From assembly GCF_900129555.1 (NCBI RefSeq), contig NZ_FQWC01000001.1:744001-808000 (forward strand): 64,000 nt of DNA, in the 5' to 3' direction. The stretch is from Flavobacterium defluvii. GTDB taxonomy: Bacteria; Bacteroidota; Bacteroidia; Flavobacteriales; Flavobacteriaceae. The notes beneath the pieces are model-generated. The model searched no databases. It was not told the origin of the DNA and saw nothing but the letters and a program-made list of their open reading frames with translations. The position numbers and the translations under genes are program-made. Positions 9,268 to 17,728 of this stretch are shown here, in pieces; position 1 is the stretch's first letter, and every line of letters starts with the position of its first letter.

Positions 9268-10335
9268 TTATTTAATAATTTCTACTGTATTTCCGTCTTG
9301 TAAGTTAATCTGACCCGTAACAATTACTTTTTCACCATCAGATAAACCTTTGATAATTTCTACTTTATCACCCAAAATTCTTCCTGCAACTACCTTTCTT
9401 AATTTTGCAACACCGTTTTCTGCAACAAAGATTTCGTTACTGTTCACACTTCCTACGAATGCATTTCTCGGAACAACCATCAAGTTTTGTTTTTGTTGGT
9501 TTGATGCGAAGTTTGCAGTTCCGTACATACCAGCTTTTAAGTCGTTGTTTGCATTGTTTGTGATTTCAATTTCAACTGGGAAATTTAAAGAAGCATCTGC
9601 TTTTGAAGCTATAAAAGTAATTTTTCCAGAGAAATTTTTATCAGGATAAACACTAGCCGTTACATTAATATAGTTACCAACTTTTAAGCTTGCAACCTGA
9701 TTTTCATTTACTGTAACAACCAATTTTAATTTAGAAACGTTTACAATATCAAATAAAGCTGTAGCTGGCATTCCTGCTAAAATAGATCCAGGCTCAATAT
9801 ATTTTTTATTGATAAATCCATTAATTGGAGCTTTTACTTTAGTATCTCCAACATTAATGTTTGCTTGTTTTAAATTAGATTCTGCATTTGTCAAAGCCAA
9901 TTTTGCCTGATCCAATTGTTGTTTTGTAACACCGCCGGTTTTAAATGCATTTTCGTATCTGCTGTAATCTGATTTTGCATTTTGATATGCTGCCTGCGCT
10001 TGTTGTGCATTTACATTAATAACATCTCCTCTTACTGTTAATAATGTCTGACCCACTCTTACATAGTCTCCTTCTTTAGCTAAAACGCTGATAACTTTTC
10101 CGGATTTTTCAGCAGAAAAAGTTAACTCCTGAATTGGCTGAAAGTTTCCGTTTGCAACGAAATCTAATGAAACTTCTTCTGTTTTTACCGGAGATACTTT
10201 TACAGAAACTGCTGCATTTTTTTCGGCAACGATATCTGTTTTCGCTTTATTCTTTTTCTTATTATTATTTAAGACATATCCAATTACACCCAGAGATGCA
10301 ATTATGATTACGATTGTTATAATAGTTTTCTTCAT
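9268..10335 (-). CDS. RND efflux periplasmic adaptor (AcrA/MFP family)
   Basis: This 355-residue membrane-fusion protein has an N-terminal membrane anchor (residues 3-21) and a basic linker. A split lipoyl/barrel-sandwich domain follows (SGKVISVLAKEGDYVRVGQT before the hairpin, APINGFINKKYIEPGSILAG after it). Between the halves is a coiled-coil hairpin (residues about 112-160), and a beta-barrel and membrane-proximal domain end the protein. It bridges the AcrB-type pump and the TolC-type channel encoded on either side. It starts nine bases after the tolC-like stop. Confidence 0.93.
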   Translation of the reverse strand: MKKTIITIVIIIASLGVIGYVLNNNKKKNKAKTDIVAEKNAAVSVKVSPVKTEEVSLDFVANGNFQPIQELTFSAEKSGKVISVLAKEGDYVRVGQTLLTVRGDVINVNAQQAQAAYQNAKSDYSRYENAFKTGGVTKQQLDQAKLALTNAESNLKQANINVGDTKVKAPINGFINKKYIEPGSILAGMPATALFDIVNVSKLKLVVTVNENQVASLKVGNYINVTASVYPDKNFSGKITFIASKADASLNFPVEIEITNNANNDLKAGMYGTANFASNQQKQNLMVVPRNAFVGSVNSNEIFVAENGVAKLRKVVAGRILGDKVEIIKGLSDGEKVIVTGQINLQDGNTVEIIK

Positions 10336-10344
10336 TGTAATTAG

Positions 10345-11679
10345 TTATTTAATAAGAGATTTAAGTTCGCCTTTTGATTTGATTAGAGATATTTCGGCAA
10401 TTTTATAATTTAAAACTGCTCTTGTATAATTATTTTGAGCTTCAAGTGATGCATTTTCAGCGTCTAATAAATCCGTCAAAGATGCTAACCCCTGAAGGTA
10501 ATTGTTTTTGGTATTACTTAAAATTTCAGTTGCCAAACGCATATTTTCTTTTTGATTTTCGATTGTAACAAGGTTATTCTCGATTTGAGCCATTGCATTT
10601 TTGTAATCTAAATCAAGAGAAAGTTTTGTGTCTTTAATATCTTCCTGAAGCGATCTGATTTGAACATCTGCTTGTCTTACTTTAGCACGGGTTCCAAAAC
10701 CTGTAAAGATTGGTACATGCAGATTTAATCCTATTGCAGAGAAATCTGACCAGTAAACTCCATCTTTTGGTTTTCCAAACCATGGAAATTCAGGCCCCTG
10801 ACCGATATAATTGTAACCAGCCGTTAATGAAAGTGTTGGGTAATACCCCGCTTCGACTGCTTTTTTGTTTAACACTAAAAGCTCTTCTTGTTTTTTCAAA
10901 AGAAGATATTCTGTTCTGTTTTCAATATTTGGTTCTTGTGTCAAGGCTGCAGGAACAACTTCAAATTCTTCTTTTGGCATTTCGATTTGAGTTTCAATTG
11001 GCATTCCCATGTAAAACTTCAAAGCATTTTCCTGTAAAGTAATTTGGTTTTTAATCTGCTGGCGTTCTGTATCAATATTTGACATTTTTACGACGATACG
11101 ATCTAAATCAATTTTTTTAGCAAGACCATTATCATACTGACCTTTTACGATATCACGAACTTTTGTTGTATTTACGTAATTACTGTCTAACAAAGTCAAT
11201 CTTTCTTTTTGTACATAAACAGAATAATAGTTATTTGCAACTCTTTCAATAACCTGCTCTTCTGTTAACTGATCGTTGATTTGATAAAACTCGCGTGTTG
11301 TTTTTGCTGCTCTCAACCCTGTAAAAACAGACTGATCGAACAATGCCTGTGTTAATGAAACTCCAGCTGTAGAAGTCCATTTTTGACCAAATGCTGCCTG
11401 AATTGTAGTTCCTGGTGCGCCAAATGCTGCTCCGTCAATAACTGTAGTCTGAATTACCGGATTATACGTTAAATTTCCGTTTGCAGAAATCTGAGGCAAT
11501 GCTCTTGAACGTACTTCCTGAATTTGATATTCACTGTTTTCAACCTGAAGTTTTGCTTTTTTAGCATCGGCTTTATTTTGAAGCGCGTAGTTAACTGCGT
11601 CTTTTAAGGTTAAGTTGGTTACTTGTGCGTTGACCGACAGACCAATTGTGCACAAAAATATAAGAACTATTCGTTTCAT
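10345..11679 (-). CDS. TolC family outer-membrane efflux channel
   Basis: This 444-residue protein has a signal peptide (MKRIVLIFLCTIGLSVNAQ) and two related halves of long amphipathic coiled coils, as in TolC/OprM. The start of the mature protein, TNLTLKDAVNYALQNKADAK, is the typical first-helix motif, and the second half begins at LLLKKQEELLVLNKKAVEAG. It forms the outer-membrane exit duct for the AcrA/AcrB-type pump downstream. It follows the tetR-like gene by 31 bases, so the regulator and pump form one transcript. Confidence 0.93.
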   Translation of the reverse strand: MKRIVLIFLCTIGLSVNAQVTNLTLKDAVNYALQNKADAKKAKLQVENSEYQIQEVRSRALPQISANGNLTYNPVIQTTVIDGAAFGAPGTTIQAAFGQKWTSTAGVSLTQALFDQSVFTGLRAAKTTREFYQINDQLTEEQVIERVANNYYSVYVQKERLTLLDSNYVNTTKVRDIVKGQYDNGLAKKIDLDRIVVKMSNIDTERQQIKNQITLQENALKFYMGMPIETQIEMPKEEFEVVPAALTQEPNIENRTEYLLLKKQEELLVLNKKAVEAGYYPTLSLTAGYNYIGQGPEFPWFGKPKDGVYWSDFSAIGLNLHVPIFTGFGTRAKVRQADVQIRSLQEDIKDTKLSLDLDYKNAMAQIENNLVTIENQKENMRLATEILSNTKNNYLQGLASLTDLLDAENASLEAQNNYTRAVLNYKIAEISLIKSKGELKSLIK

Positions 11680-11710
11680 ATGTAGTTAAATATTATTTAT
11701 TGATTGATGA

Positions 11711-12310
11711 TTATGCCTTAATTTTTTGAAGTTGTTTTTCTAATTCGGCTATACCTTTTGGTGTTGCCATTGCCCGGGTATGATATTCTAATGCTTCTAA
11801 TTCTATTCTTTGCGCTTCACTTTCAGAAACCGTATTTTCGTTAATATGAAAAATCAATGTATAGTAAAACTTCACATACACTTCTACATTCAAATCATTT
11901 CTGTACAATCCTTCGCGAACTCCTTTTTCGCTATTATCTCTAAAACACTGTGTACACTGATCAATTTCGATAGAAAGGATATTTTGATAAATCTCAGGAT
12001 AATGCTTTTTCAACTGGTAAATTGGAGAAGTATCAATGTTATTTTTAAACATATCACGAAACATTTCTCTAATTTCAAAGTTTTCATGAATCGCATTATA
12101 ATTCTTAGCAATAATCGTGTCCATAATTTCATGAACTTGTCTATGAACCATTGAAGTGCTTTCTTCAATTAAAACTTCTTTATTACAGAAATATTTGTAA
12201 ATCGTTTTTTTTGAAATACACATTTCTCCTGCAATATCATCCATTGTAACACTCTTAAAACCAAGCTTTAAAAAAAGTTCGCTTGCTTTTGATATTATTT
12301 TCTCTTTCAT
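11711..12310 (-). CDS. TetR/AcrR family repressor of the efflux operon
   Basis: This 199-residue regulator has an N-terminal TetR DNA-binding domain: SKASELFLKLGFKSVTMDDI, then AGEMCISKKTIYKYFCNKE (helix-turn-helix around residues 24-43). A helical ligand-binding domain of divergent sequence follows. It is the first gene of the tetR-tolC-acrA-acrB operon, which implies autoregulation. The 28-bp palindrome GGAAACT-N14-AGTTTCC lies just upstream of its -7 element and again twice in front of the YceI gene, so both are probably its targets. The ligand is unknown. Confidence 0.9.
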   Translation of the reverse strand: MKEKIISKASELFLKLGFKSVTMDDIAGEMCISKKTIYKYFCNKEVLIEESTSMVHRQVHEIMDTIIAKNYNAIHENFEIREMFRDMFKNNIDTSPIYQLKKHYPEIYQNILSIEIDQCTQCFRDNSEKGVREGLYRNDLNVEVYVKFYYTLIFHINENTVSESEAQRIELEALEYHTRAMATPKGIAELEKQLQKIKA

Positions 12311-12332
12311 TTTGATTTTTCCGATTGCATTA

Positions 12333-12372
12333 CAAATATAGTCAGGAAACTAAAATTCTAAAAACAGTTTCC
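12333..12372 (-). promoter_or_regulatory. Promoter -7 element and 28-bp operator upstream of tetR
   Basis: On the minus strand TATATTTG (12340 to 12333) matches the TAnnTTTG -7 box. Four bases upstream is the inverted repeat GGAAACT (12345-12351), 14 bases, AGTTTCC (12366-12372). The same box and spacing recur in front of the YceI gene. A repressor bound here would cover the -33 region. Confidence 0.7.
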
Positions 12373-12419
12373 GTTGTTTTTGTAATAATTTTACATTAAT
12401 TTATTCAATATGTAAGAAT

Positions 12420-12941
12420 TTATATGCTGAATTCTAAATTTGCAATCAGCTTAATATCTTTTCCAAGAGCCAAACCCCCATTATGCTGAAAAGAATTATA
12501 ATCTAAACCAAAATCCTGACGCTTGATATCGCCTTTAATTTCAAAAGCCACTTTCTTTTCTCCGTTATAAGTATTCACACCAATAAATTCTGCATCGAGT
12601 TCTACAACCCGAGTCACATCTTTTATGGTTAAATCTCCTTTAATGAAATTTATATTGTTATTAACTTTTTGAAATGAAGTCGATTTAAAACTTATGATTG
12701 GATGTTCATCTGCATCAAAAAAATCCTGAAGCTGCAAATGGGAATCAACCTGCTGAAAGCTTTCGTTTTTATTATTAATATCAAGTGAAAACTCAACCGA
12801 TGCATCTTCAATTTCATTATCTTCAAGACTTACATAACCGCCAAATTTATTTATAGCTCCTCCTAAATACGCAATTTTTGAATGTCTCATTTTTATTAAA
12901 ACATCTGATTGAGTAGAATCTAAAGTCCATGTTGTTTTCAT
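12420..12941 (-). CDS. YceI family protein
   Basis: This 173-residue protein covers a complete YceI domain, from TWTLDSTQSDVLIKMRHSKI to the C-terminal strand. YceI proteins are lipocalin-like barrels that bind polyisoprenoid or fatty-amide ligands. The family's usual signal peptide is absent here, so the protein is likely cytoplasmic. It lies beside the tetR-efflux operon in the same direction, but has its own promoter (TATATTTG, 13033 to 13026 on the minus strand) and two copies of the same operator. It is therefore probably co-regulated with the pump. Confidence 0.85.
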   Translation of the reverse strand: MKTTWTLDSTQSDVLIKMRHSKIAYLGGAINKFGGYVSLEDNEIEDASVEFSLDINNKNESFQQVDSHLQLQDFFDADEHPIISFKSTSFQKVNNNINFIKGDLTIKDVTRVVELDAEFIGVNTYNGEKKVAFEIKGDIKRQDFGLDYNSFQHNGGLALGKDIKLIANLEFSI

Positions 12942-12986
12942 AAATACCTAATTTTATTGAGTTTACAAACTCACTTAAACCTTCAT

Positions 12987-13065
12987 GGAAACTTTTTAAG
13001 TGTTCTTAGTTTCCATTTCATGCTGCAAATATATACAGGAAACTATAAATACCAAAAAAGTTTCC
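12987..13065 (-). promoter_or_regulatory. YceI promoter with two copies of the GGAAACT-N14-AGTTTCC operator
   Basis: Copy one is at 12987-13014 (GGAAACT, 14 nt, AGTTTCC), downstream of the predicted transcription start. Copy two is at 13038-13065 with the same 14-nt spacing. It lies between the -7 box (13033 to 13026) and a -33 TTG (13055 to 13053) on the minus strand. The -7 box to operator distance is four bases, as at tetR. Confidence 0.75.
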
Positions 13066-13173
13066 AAGTTTTTTTGAAAAAAAATTAACATATTTGTCAC
13101 TAACACCTTGCCGTAAATTTTGAATGTTTTGCAGCAATTGAAATTTTGAACCCAAAAATTCATAATTGAATTG

Positions 13174-13181
13174 TATCTTTG
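13174..13181 (+). promoter_or_regulatory. Promoter -7 element of the polyprenyl synthase gene
   Basis: TATCTTTG matches TAnnTTTG and lies 26 nt before the ATG at 13208. It falls within the longest open frame, which argues that translation starts at 13208 and not at the upstream TTG at 13166. The -33 element is unclear. Confidence 0.55.
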
Positions 13182-13207
13182 AGGCTCGTAAATCAGAATT
13201 TCATTTT

Positions 13208-14182
13208 ATGCACGATATAAGTCAGTACCAGGATTTTTTTATTGAATATTTAAAAAAACAAGACATACATAAAGAACCTACAAATCTTTACGAACCTATT
13301 GAATACATTTTAGGACTTGGCGGAAAACGTATGCGTCCTGTACTTACTTTAATGGCTGCGGAAGTTTTTGATACTGAATATAAAGTGGCGCTTCCGGCTG
13401 CAATGGCTGTTGAAGTTTTTCACAATTTCTCTCTTGTTCATGACGATATTATGGATGATGCGCCTTTGAGAAGAGGACAAGTTACAGTTCACGAAAAATG
13501 GAACCTCAACACGGGAATTCTTTCGGGCGACACCATGTTAATTCTGGCATATCAATATTTTGAGCAATACGAACCTGAAGTTTTTAGAGATCTTGCGAAA
13601 CTTTTCAGCAAAACGGCGCTTGAAGTTTGTGAAGGTCAGCAATGGGATGTTGATTTTGAAACCCGAAAAGATGTTACAATTCCTGAATATCTGAAAATGA
13701 TTGAATATAAAACCGCTGTTTTAGTTGCTGCAGCCATGAAAATGGGTGCGATTGTGGCCAAAACTTCTGAAAAAGAAGCCAATTTAATTTATGATTTTGG
13801 ATTAAATTTAGGTTTGGCTTTCCAATTACAAGATGATTATCTAGATGCTTTTGGAGATCCTGAAACTTTTGGAAAACAAGTTGGCGGCGATATTATCGAA
13901 AACAAAAAAACCTATTTATATTTAAAAGCTTTAGAATTTTCAACTCCTGAGAAAGCTTCAGAATTACAAAAATTATTCACTTTGCAATTAGAAGATAACA
14001 CTGAAAAAATAGAAACTGCTAAAGCTATTTTTAACGAATCCGGAGCTTCAAAAGCAACACAGGAAGCGATTGAAATGTATACTTTTAAAGCTTTTGAAAC
14101 TTTAGAAAAATTAGACATTAACGCTGAAAAGAAAAATATTCTGAGAACTTTTGGAGAGAATTTAATGGGCAGAAAAGTTTAG
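13208..14182 (+). CDS. Polyprenyl diphosphate synthase (trans-prenyltransferase)
   Basis: This 324-residue enzyme extends allylic diphosphates with isopentenyl diphosphate, making the side chain of menaquinone or a related long prenyl diphosphate. Both Asp-rich motifs are present: HDDIMDDAPLRRG (Asp79, Asp80, Asp83) and QLQDDYLDAFGD (Asp209, Asp210, Asp213). GGKRMRP near residue 38 is the diphosphate-binding motif. The ATG at 13208 was chosen because the -7 box at 13174-13181 lies upstream of it. The product length cannot be read safely. A hairpin terminator follows. Confidence 0.92.
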   Translation: MHDISQYQDFFIEYLKKQDIHKEPTNLYEPIEYILGLGGKRMRPVLTLMAAEVFDTEYKVALPAAMAVEVFHNFSLVHDDIMDDAPLRRGQVTVHEKWNLNTGILSGDTMLILAYQYFEQYEPEVFRDLAKLFSKTALEVCEGQQWDVDFETRKDVTIPEYLKMIEYKTAVLVAAAMKMGAIVAKTSEKEANLIYDFGLNLGLAFQLQDDYLDAFGDPETFGKQVGGDIIENKKTYLYLKALEFSTPEKASELQKLFTLQLEDNTEKIETAKAIFNESGASKATQEAIEMYTFKAFETLEKLDINAEKKNILRTFGENLMGRKV

Positions 14183-14206
14183 TTTTTTGTCCTGAATACA
14201 AATAGT

Positions 14207-14239
14207 AAACCCGACAGATTTTAAAAACCTGTCGGGTTT
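14207..14239 (+). terminator. Terminator hairpin, AAACCCGACAG family
   Basis: AAACCCGACAG (14207-14217) pairs with CTGTCGGGTTT (14229-14239) in an 11-bp stem. An almost identical hairpin occurs at 56427-56460, so this is a repeated terminator type in the genome. Confidence 0.75.
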
Positions 14240-14260
14240 GTTATTTTCTACGTCTAGAGG

Positions 14261-14329
14261 GCTTCGACTTCGCTCAGCCTGACAAACGTTATCATAAAAA
14301 TGAGTGTCATCCTGAGCGAAGTCGAAGGC
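14261..14329. repeat. Inverted repeat with GTCATCCTGAGCGAAGTCGAAGG arms
   Basis: GGCTTCGACTTCGCTCAGCC and the bases that follow (to 14283) pair with GTCATCCTGAGCGAAGTCGA and following (14306-14329); about 22 of 24 positions match. The GC content is higher than the surroundings. The right arm ends at the trehalase stop codon, so it may act as that gene's 3' hairpin. Confidence 0.75.
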
Positions 14330-16198
14330 TTATGAAAACAAATCATCGGGATCAACTAAATCTGATAATTTTTGTTTTAAATCCTCTTCTAAAATTGTCA
14401 AACCGAATTGATATGAAGCGTTCATCCACCCAAAACCTTCTTCGGTTATGTAATTAAATTCGGTTCCTACGTTTCCGTATTCGGCAAAAATTTTGTGTGA
14501 ACTTATCGATAAATCAAACTTTTCGGGAATTGTTCCGTTGTAATCAACCGCGTTTCTGGTAATCAGCCAAAGCCAGCGATAAACCATTTCCTGTGCTTCT
14601 TCATTAAAATTATAATTCAGTAAACCTTCCCATAGAAGCATTTGATGCGGCGCCCAGCCAAACGGATAATCCCATTGTCTTGTTGGCGAATTATCATCAA
14701 AACCGGCGATAGATTCTTTGGTACTTCCAGAAATTCCGCCTTTCATTTTAAACTTCGGAAGTGTTTTTTTAACTAAAATATCGGCTTGTTCCGGCGTACT
14801 TATTTTTGCCCAAAGCGGATAAAAAGTTGTCGCAGCATCAAAAACATGCTGTTTTTCGTTTACAAAATCATAATCGAAATAAATTCCCTTTTCTTGATTC
14901 CATAACAATTTGTTTATTTTTTCTTTTCTCGAAGAAGCTTTTTGCAGCCAATATTCGCTTGAAAAAGATTTATCTTCAAAATACTGAAATTCGTTTTTAA
15001 AGTATTTTTGAATCAAAAAAGCAATGTCTGTTTCATATTTATAAAGCAAACTGTTAATTGCAACGGTATTTAAATTAGCGCAGACCCCAACCAATCTATG
15101 AGTTGTATCGTGTCCGCTTTCGCGCATGCTTCGGTCGTGCGTAAAATACTTATCAAGTTCAGGATCAACAATTTCTCTTTCGAGATATTTCTTTTCAAAT
15201 TCACGGGTTGAGAGATTATATTTTGGCGCATATTTTTCCAGAATATCATCAAAATGTCCTTCTTCAACCTCAAACGGAAGTCCAATTCCTTCTGCTTTAT
15301 AGCGATTTAAACCATTTGCAGTAAGTCTTTTTCCTTCTTCCATCCAAACCGTTAAATATTCTTTTATGGTAGTTTTTAAATGTCTTTCAATCCAAAAAAT
15401 ATCCGGATTTGACTTTTCTAAAACATCCATAATTAAAGATGTATAAAGCGGCGGCTGCGTTCGGGTTAAGTAATAACTGCGGTTGGCATTTAAAATTTTT
15501 CCGTAATGATCTATTTGATATTTGAAGTTTTCGGCAATGCCCAAAGCAAGGTCAATTTTATCATCAATCAAAAGTCCTTTGGCAATAAAATAACTGTCCC
15601 AGCCGTACATTTCGTTGAATCTTCCGCCGGGAACGACAAACGGTACGCCCGAAATTTCATTGTTTTTTATTTGAAGTGCCAAAGCCAGAATTCCCGGTTT
15701 TTTGTTTAGTGATAAAACGTATTCGGGAGTAATATTCTTAGGCAATTGTACCACTTTTAATTTTGGCGTTGTGGCTTCTAATTTCTTGAAATAATCAAAA
15801 ACAATTTCGTCGCCAAAAGGCACATATAGATAGGCAAATTCATTTTCGATTTTATCGTCTTCCAGAATTTTCTTTACGCCCGTTGCGTCAATTGTTCGTG
15901 TAAGACCATTCCAGTATAAATCTTTTATTTTTCTTGAAATACGCTTTACAGGATCTTCGGTAATTTCATTTAAATCAATAACTGCAAATTCTGTATTGTT
16001 TTTTTTAGCCAAAGCCAATTCCTGCAATAAGTTAGAAAGCTGATACGTTCCTTCAATTACTGCCGAATTTCCGTTTTCATCATTCAATAAAAACTTCTTT
16101 GGACCGTTATCATCAATCGTAATTTTTTTATCGCCGTCAGTATCTTCCTGAGCCAATAATTTTTCGATGGTTTGGGTTATATGTAGTCTAAATTTCAT
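14330..16198 (-). CDS. Trehalase, glycoside hydrolase family 37
   Basis: This 622-residue enzyme hydrolyses trehalose to glucose. Family signatures are PGGRFNEMYGWDSYF and QWDYPFGWAPHQ. RESGHDTTHR and IPEKFDL stand where the catalytic Asp (ESGWD) and Glu (VEKYD) motifs of trehalases occur. There is no signal peptide, so it is probably cytoplasmic. Residues 19-30 (DTDGDKKITIDD) look like an EF-hand calcium loop, which is unusual for the N-terminus. It overlaps the MFS gene upstream by 11 bases, which suggests uptake and then hydrolysis. Substrate specificity is inferred from the family. Confidence 0.85.
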   Translation of the reverse strand: MKFRLHITQTIEKLLAQEDTDGDKKITIDDNGPKKFLLNDENGNSAVIEGTYQLSNLLQELALAKKNNTEFAVIDLNEITEDPVKRISRKIKDLYWNGLTRTIDATGVKKILEDDKIENEFAYLYVPFGDEIVFDYFKKLEATTPKLKVVQLPKNITPEYVLSLNKKPGILALALQIKNNEISGVPFVVPGGRFNEMYGWDSYFIAKGLLIDDKIDLALGIAENFKYQIDHYGKILNANRSYYLTRTQPPLYTSLIMDVLEKSNPDIFWIERHLKTTIKEYLTVWMEEGKRLTANGLNRYKAEGIGLPFEVEEGHFDDILEKYAPKYNLSTREFEKKYLEREIVDPELDKYFTHDRSMRESGHDTTHRLVGVCANLNTVAINSLLYKYETDIAFLIQKYFKNEFQYFEDKSFSSEYWLQKASSRKEKINKLLWNQEKGIYFDYDFVNEKQHVFDAATTFYPLWAKISTPEQADILVKKTLPKFKMKGGISGSTKESIAGFDDNSPTRQWDYPFGWAPHQMLLWEGLLNYNFNEEAQEMVYRWLWLITRNAVDYNGTIPEKFDLSISSHKIFAEYGNVGTEFNYITEEGFGWMNASYQFGLTILEEDLKQKLSDLVDPDDLFS

Positions 16199-17408
16199 CT
16201 TTTGCAGTTATTTTTTTAAGAATAAAAAAGGAGATCAGTAACAAAGTCATCGGAATTAAGGTGAAATAAAATGCTTTTTCCGGCCCTTCGTTTTTAAAAA
16301 GCCAGCCTGTTATTCTGGATCCTAATGTTCCGCCAAGTGCAGAAAAAATCACGATTAATCCGGTCATGGAACTTTGCAAATTCTTTGGTAAAGCGCTTAA
16401 TACAATTGAATTTAACAGCGGATAAATAGGTGCAATAAATAATCCGATTAAAGGAAATGCAAAACCAATTAACGGAATATCTGAAAGTGTCTCGATGTTT
16501 TTTACTTCTAACCCAACTGTTTTTGGAAGTACAAATGTTACCAAAAGCATAGCGGAAATAATGCAAAAAGTCAATACCCAAATCCAGTTTACTTTTTTGG
16601 TTACAATTCCGGCAATCAATCTTCCAATCGCTAATGAAACTGCTAAAATACTGGCCATCATTATGCTGATATTTTCCGGCAGATGAAGCACTTTTGTATT
16701 AAATGTCGGCAGCCACGAAAGTATTCCCTGCTCGATCATTACAAATAAAAACACACTAATTACAAAAATAACAGTCAGCAGTTTTGCCATCAATTTGAAC
16801 ATCTGCAGAAAATCATCTTTTAGGTTTGCTCCTGCTGCAGCTTCAGTTTCTTCGAATTTTATAAAGAGTAAAAATAGAAACGATAAAAACGATAATCCGG
16901 CTAATAACCAATATACATTAAGCCATGAATCCCGATCATTTTCATTATTAAACGCCGGAAATAAAAAATAGGCCAGCGCAATTCCTACCATAAAAAATCC
17001 TTCAATACTGCTCATTAAGGCGTTGTGTTCTTTTTTGGTTTCGGTTACGGTTCCTATTAATGAATAAACAGAAACTTTTATCAAAGCAAATGAAACTCCA
17101 ACGGTTGCAAAAAGAATTTTGGCATTGTCAAACGAGTTTCCAAAATACATAGAAATACAGGCCAAAGTCACTAAACTCAATCCTATTAACATGGCTTTTC
17201 TATAGCCAATTCGGGGCAAAAAAGAGGCTATAAAAAAGGATACAATAGCAATTGGCATGTCTTTAAAGGCTTCTAAAATACTCGCCTGAACCTCATCGAC
17301 TCCATAATTTTTCTGCGATTTTAAAATCACAATTCCTACGCTGTTTAATAAAATAGCGAAGACAAAATAATTGAGGTAAAGTGAGATTTTAATTCCTATG
17401 TTTTTCAT
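16188..17408 (-). CDS. MFS sugar transporter
   Basis: This 406-residue permease has about 12 membrane helices and the major-facilitator loop motif PRIGYRKAMLIG between helices 2 and 3. It resembles sugar/proton symporters of the fucose-permease group. The 11-base overlap with the trehalase gene suggests that it imports trehalose or a related disaccharide across the inner membrane. The outer-membrane step could be the TonB-dependent receptor upstream. Confidence 0.75.
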   Translation of the reverse strand: MKNIGIKISLYLNYFVFAILLNSVGIVILKSQKNYGVDEVQASILEAFKDMPIAIVSFFIASFLPRIGYRKAMLIGLSLVTLACISMYFGNSFDNAKILFATVGVSFALIKVSVYSLIGTVTETKKEHNALMSSIEGFFMVGIALAYFLFPAFNNENDRDSWLNVYWLLAGLSFLSFLFLLFIKFEETEAAAGANLKDDFLQMFKLMAKLLTVIFVISVFLFVMIEQGILSWLPTFNTKVLHLPENISIMMASILAVSLAIGRLIAGIVTKKVNWIWVLTFCIISAMLLVTFVLPKTVGLEVKNIETLSDIPLIGFAFPLIGLFIAPIYPLLNSIVLSALPKNLQSSMTGLIVIFSALGGTLGSRITGWLFKNEGPEKAFYFTLIPMTLLLISFFILKKITAKDEI

Positions 17409-17427
17409 TTTTTATATGCTTTGTGGT

Positions 17428-17465
17428 TACTGTGTGGAGACGCACTGCTGTGCGCCTCTACAGTA
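17428..17465. repeat. Palindromic repeat, GAGACGCAC/GTGCGcCTC family, copy 1
   Basis: The arms TACTGTGTGGAGACGCAC and GTGCGCCTCTACAGTA pair with small mismatches around a 4-nt loop. Related elements are at 17671-17712 and 57051-57130. Confidence 0.85.
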
Positions 17466-17501
17466 TACCATATACAATTTGTTTAACCCGTTGAGGATAA
17501 A

Positions 17502-17640
17502 TTTAACACATAAAAACATAGTTTACTTTGCGTTAAAAGGCGTTTCACTTGCATTAATTCACATAGATAACTATGTGTGGAAACTAGTTTCTTTTTTGTT
17601 CTTTTTTAAAACAATAAAATCTATGTTTCTATGTGTTTAA
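17502..17640. repeat. Long-spaced inverted repeat with an inner hairpin
   Basis: TTTAACACATAAAAACATAG (17502-17521) is nearly the reverse complement of CTATGTTTCTATGTGTTTAA (17621-17640). Between them CACATAG/CTATGTG (17560-17566 and 17571-17577) forms an inner hairpin with the same core sequence. Confidence 0.7.
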
Positions 17641-17670
17641 TATTTTTACAAACTACATTTATTCGTTGTG

Positions 17671-17712
17671 GTTACTTTATGGAGACGCACTACTGTGCGC
17701 CTCTACAGTAAC
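17671..17712. repeat. Palindromic repeat, GAGACGCAC/GTGCGcCTC family, copy 2
   Basis: GTTACTTTATGGAGACGCAC and GTGCGCCTCTACAGTAAC pair around a short loop. It is almost identical to copy 1, 240 bp away. Confidence 0.85.
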
Positions 17713-17728
17713 TTTGAGTACATTAAAT

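Larger units (their letters stand above)
17409..17728. other. Gene-free spacer made of palindromic repeats
   Basis: This 320-bp gap between the MFS and TonB receptor genes holds two GAGACGCAC palindromes (17428-17465 and 17671-17712) around a larger imperfect inverted repeat (17502-17521 with 17621-17640). No convincing coding frame is seen; a short open frame here has no protein-like character. Confidence 0.7.

Noticed and set aside
17398..17640. 80-codon frame in the spacer upstream of the MFS gene
   Set aside because: It runs through palindromic repeats and starts inside the MFS gene; the protein looks random.
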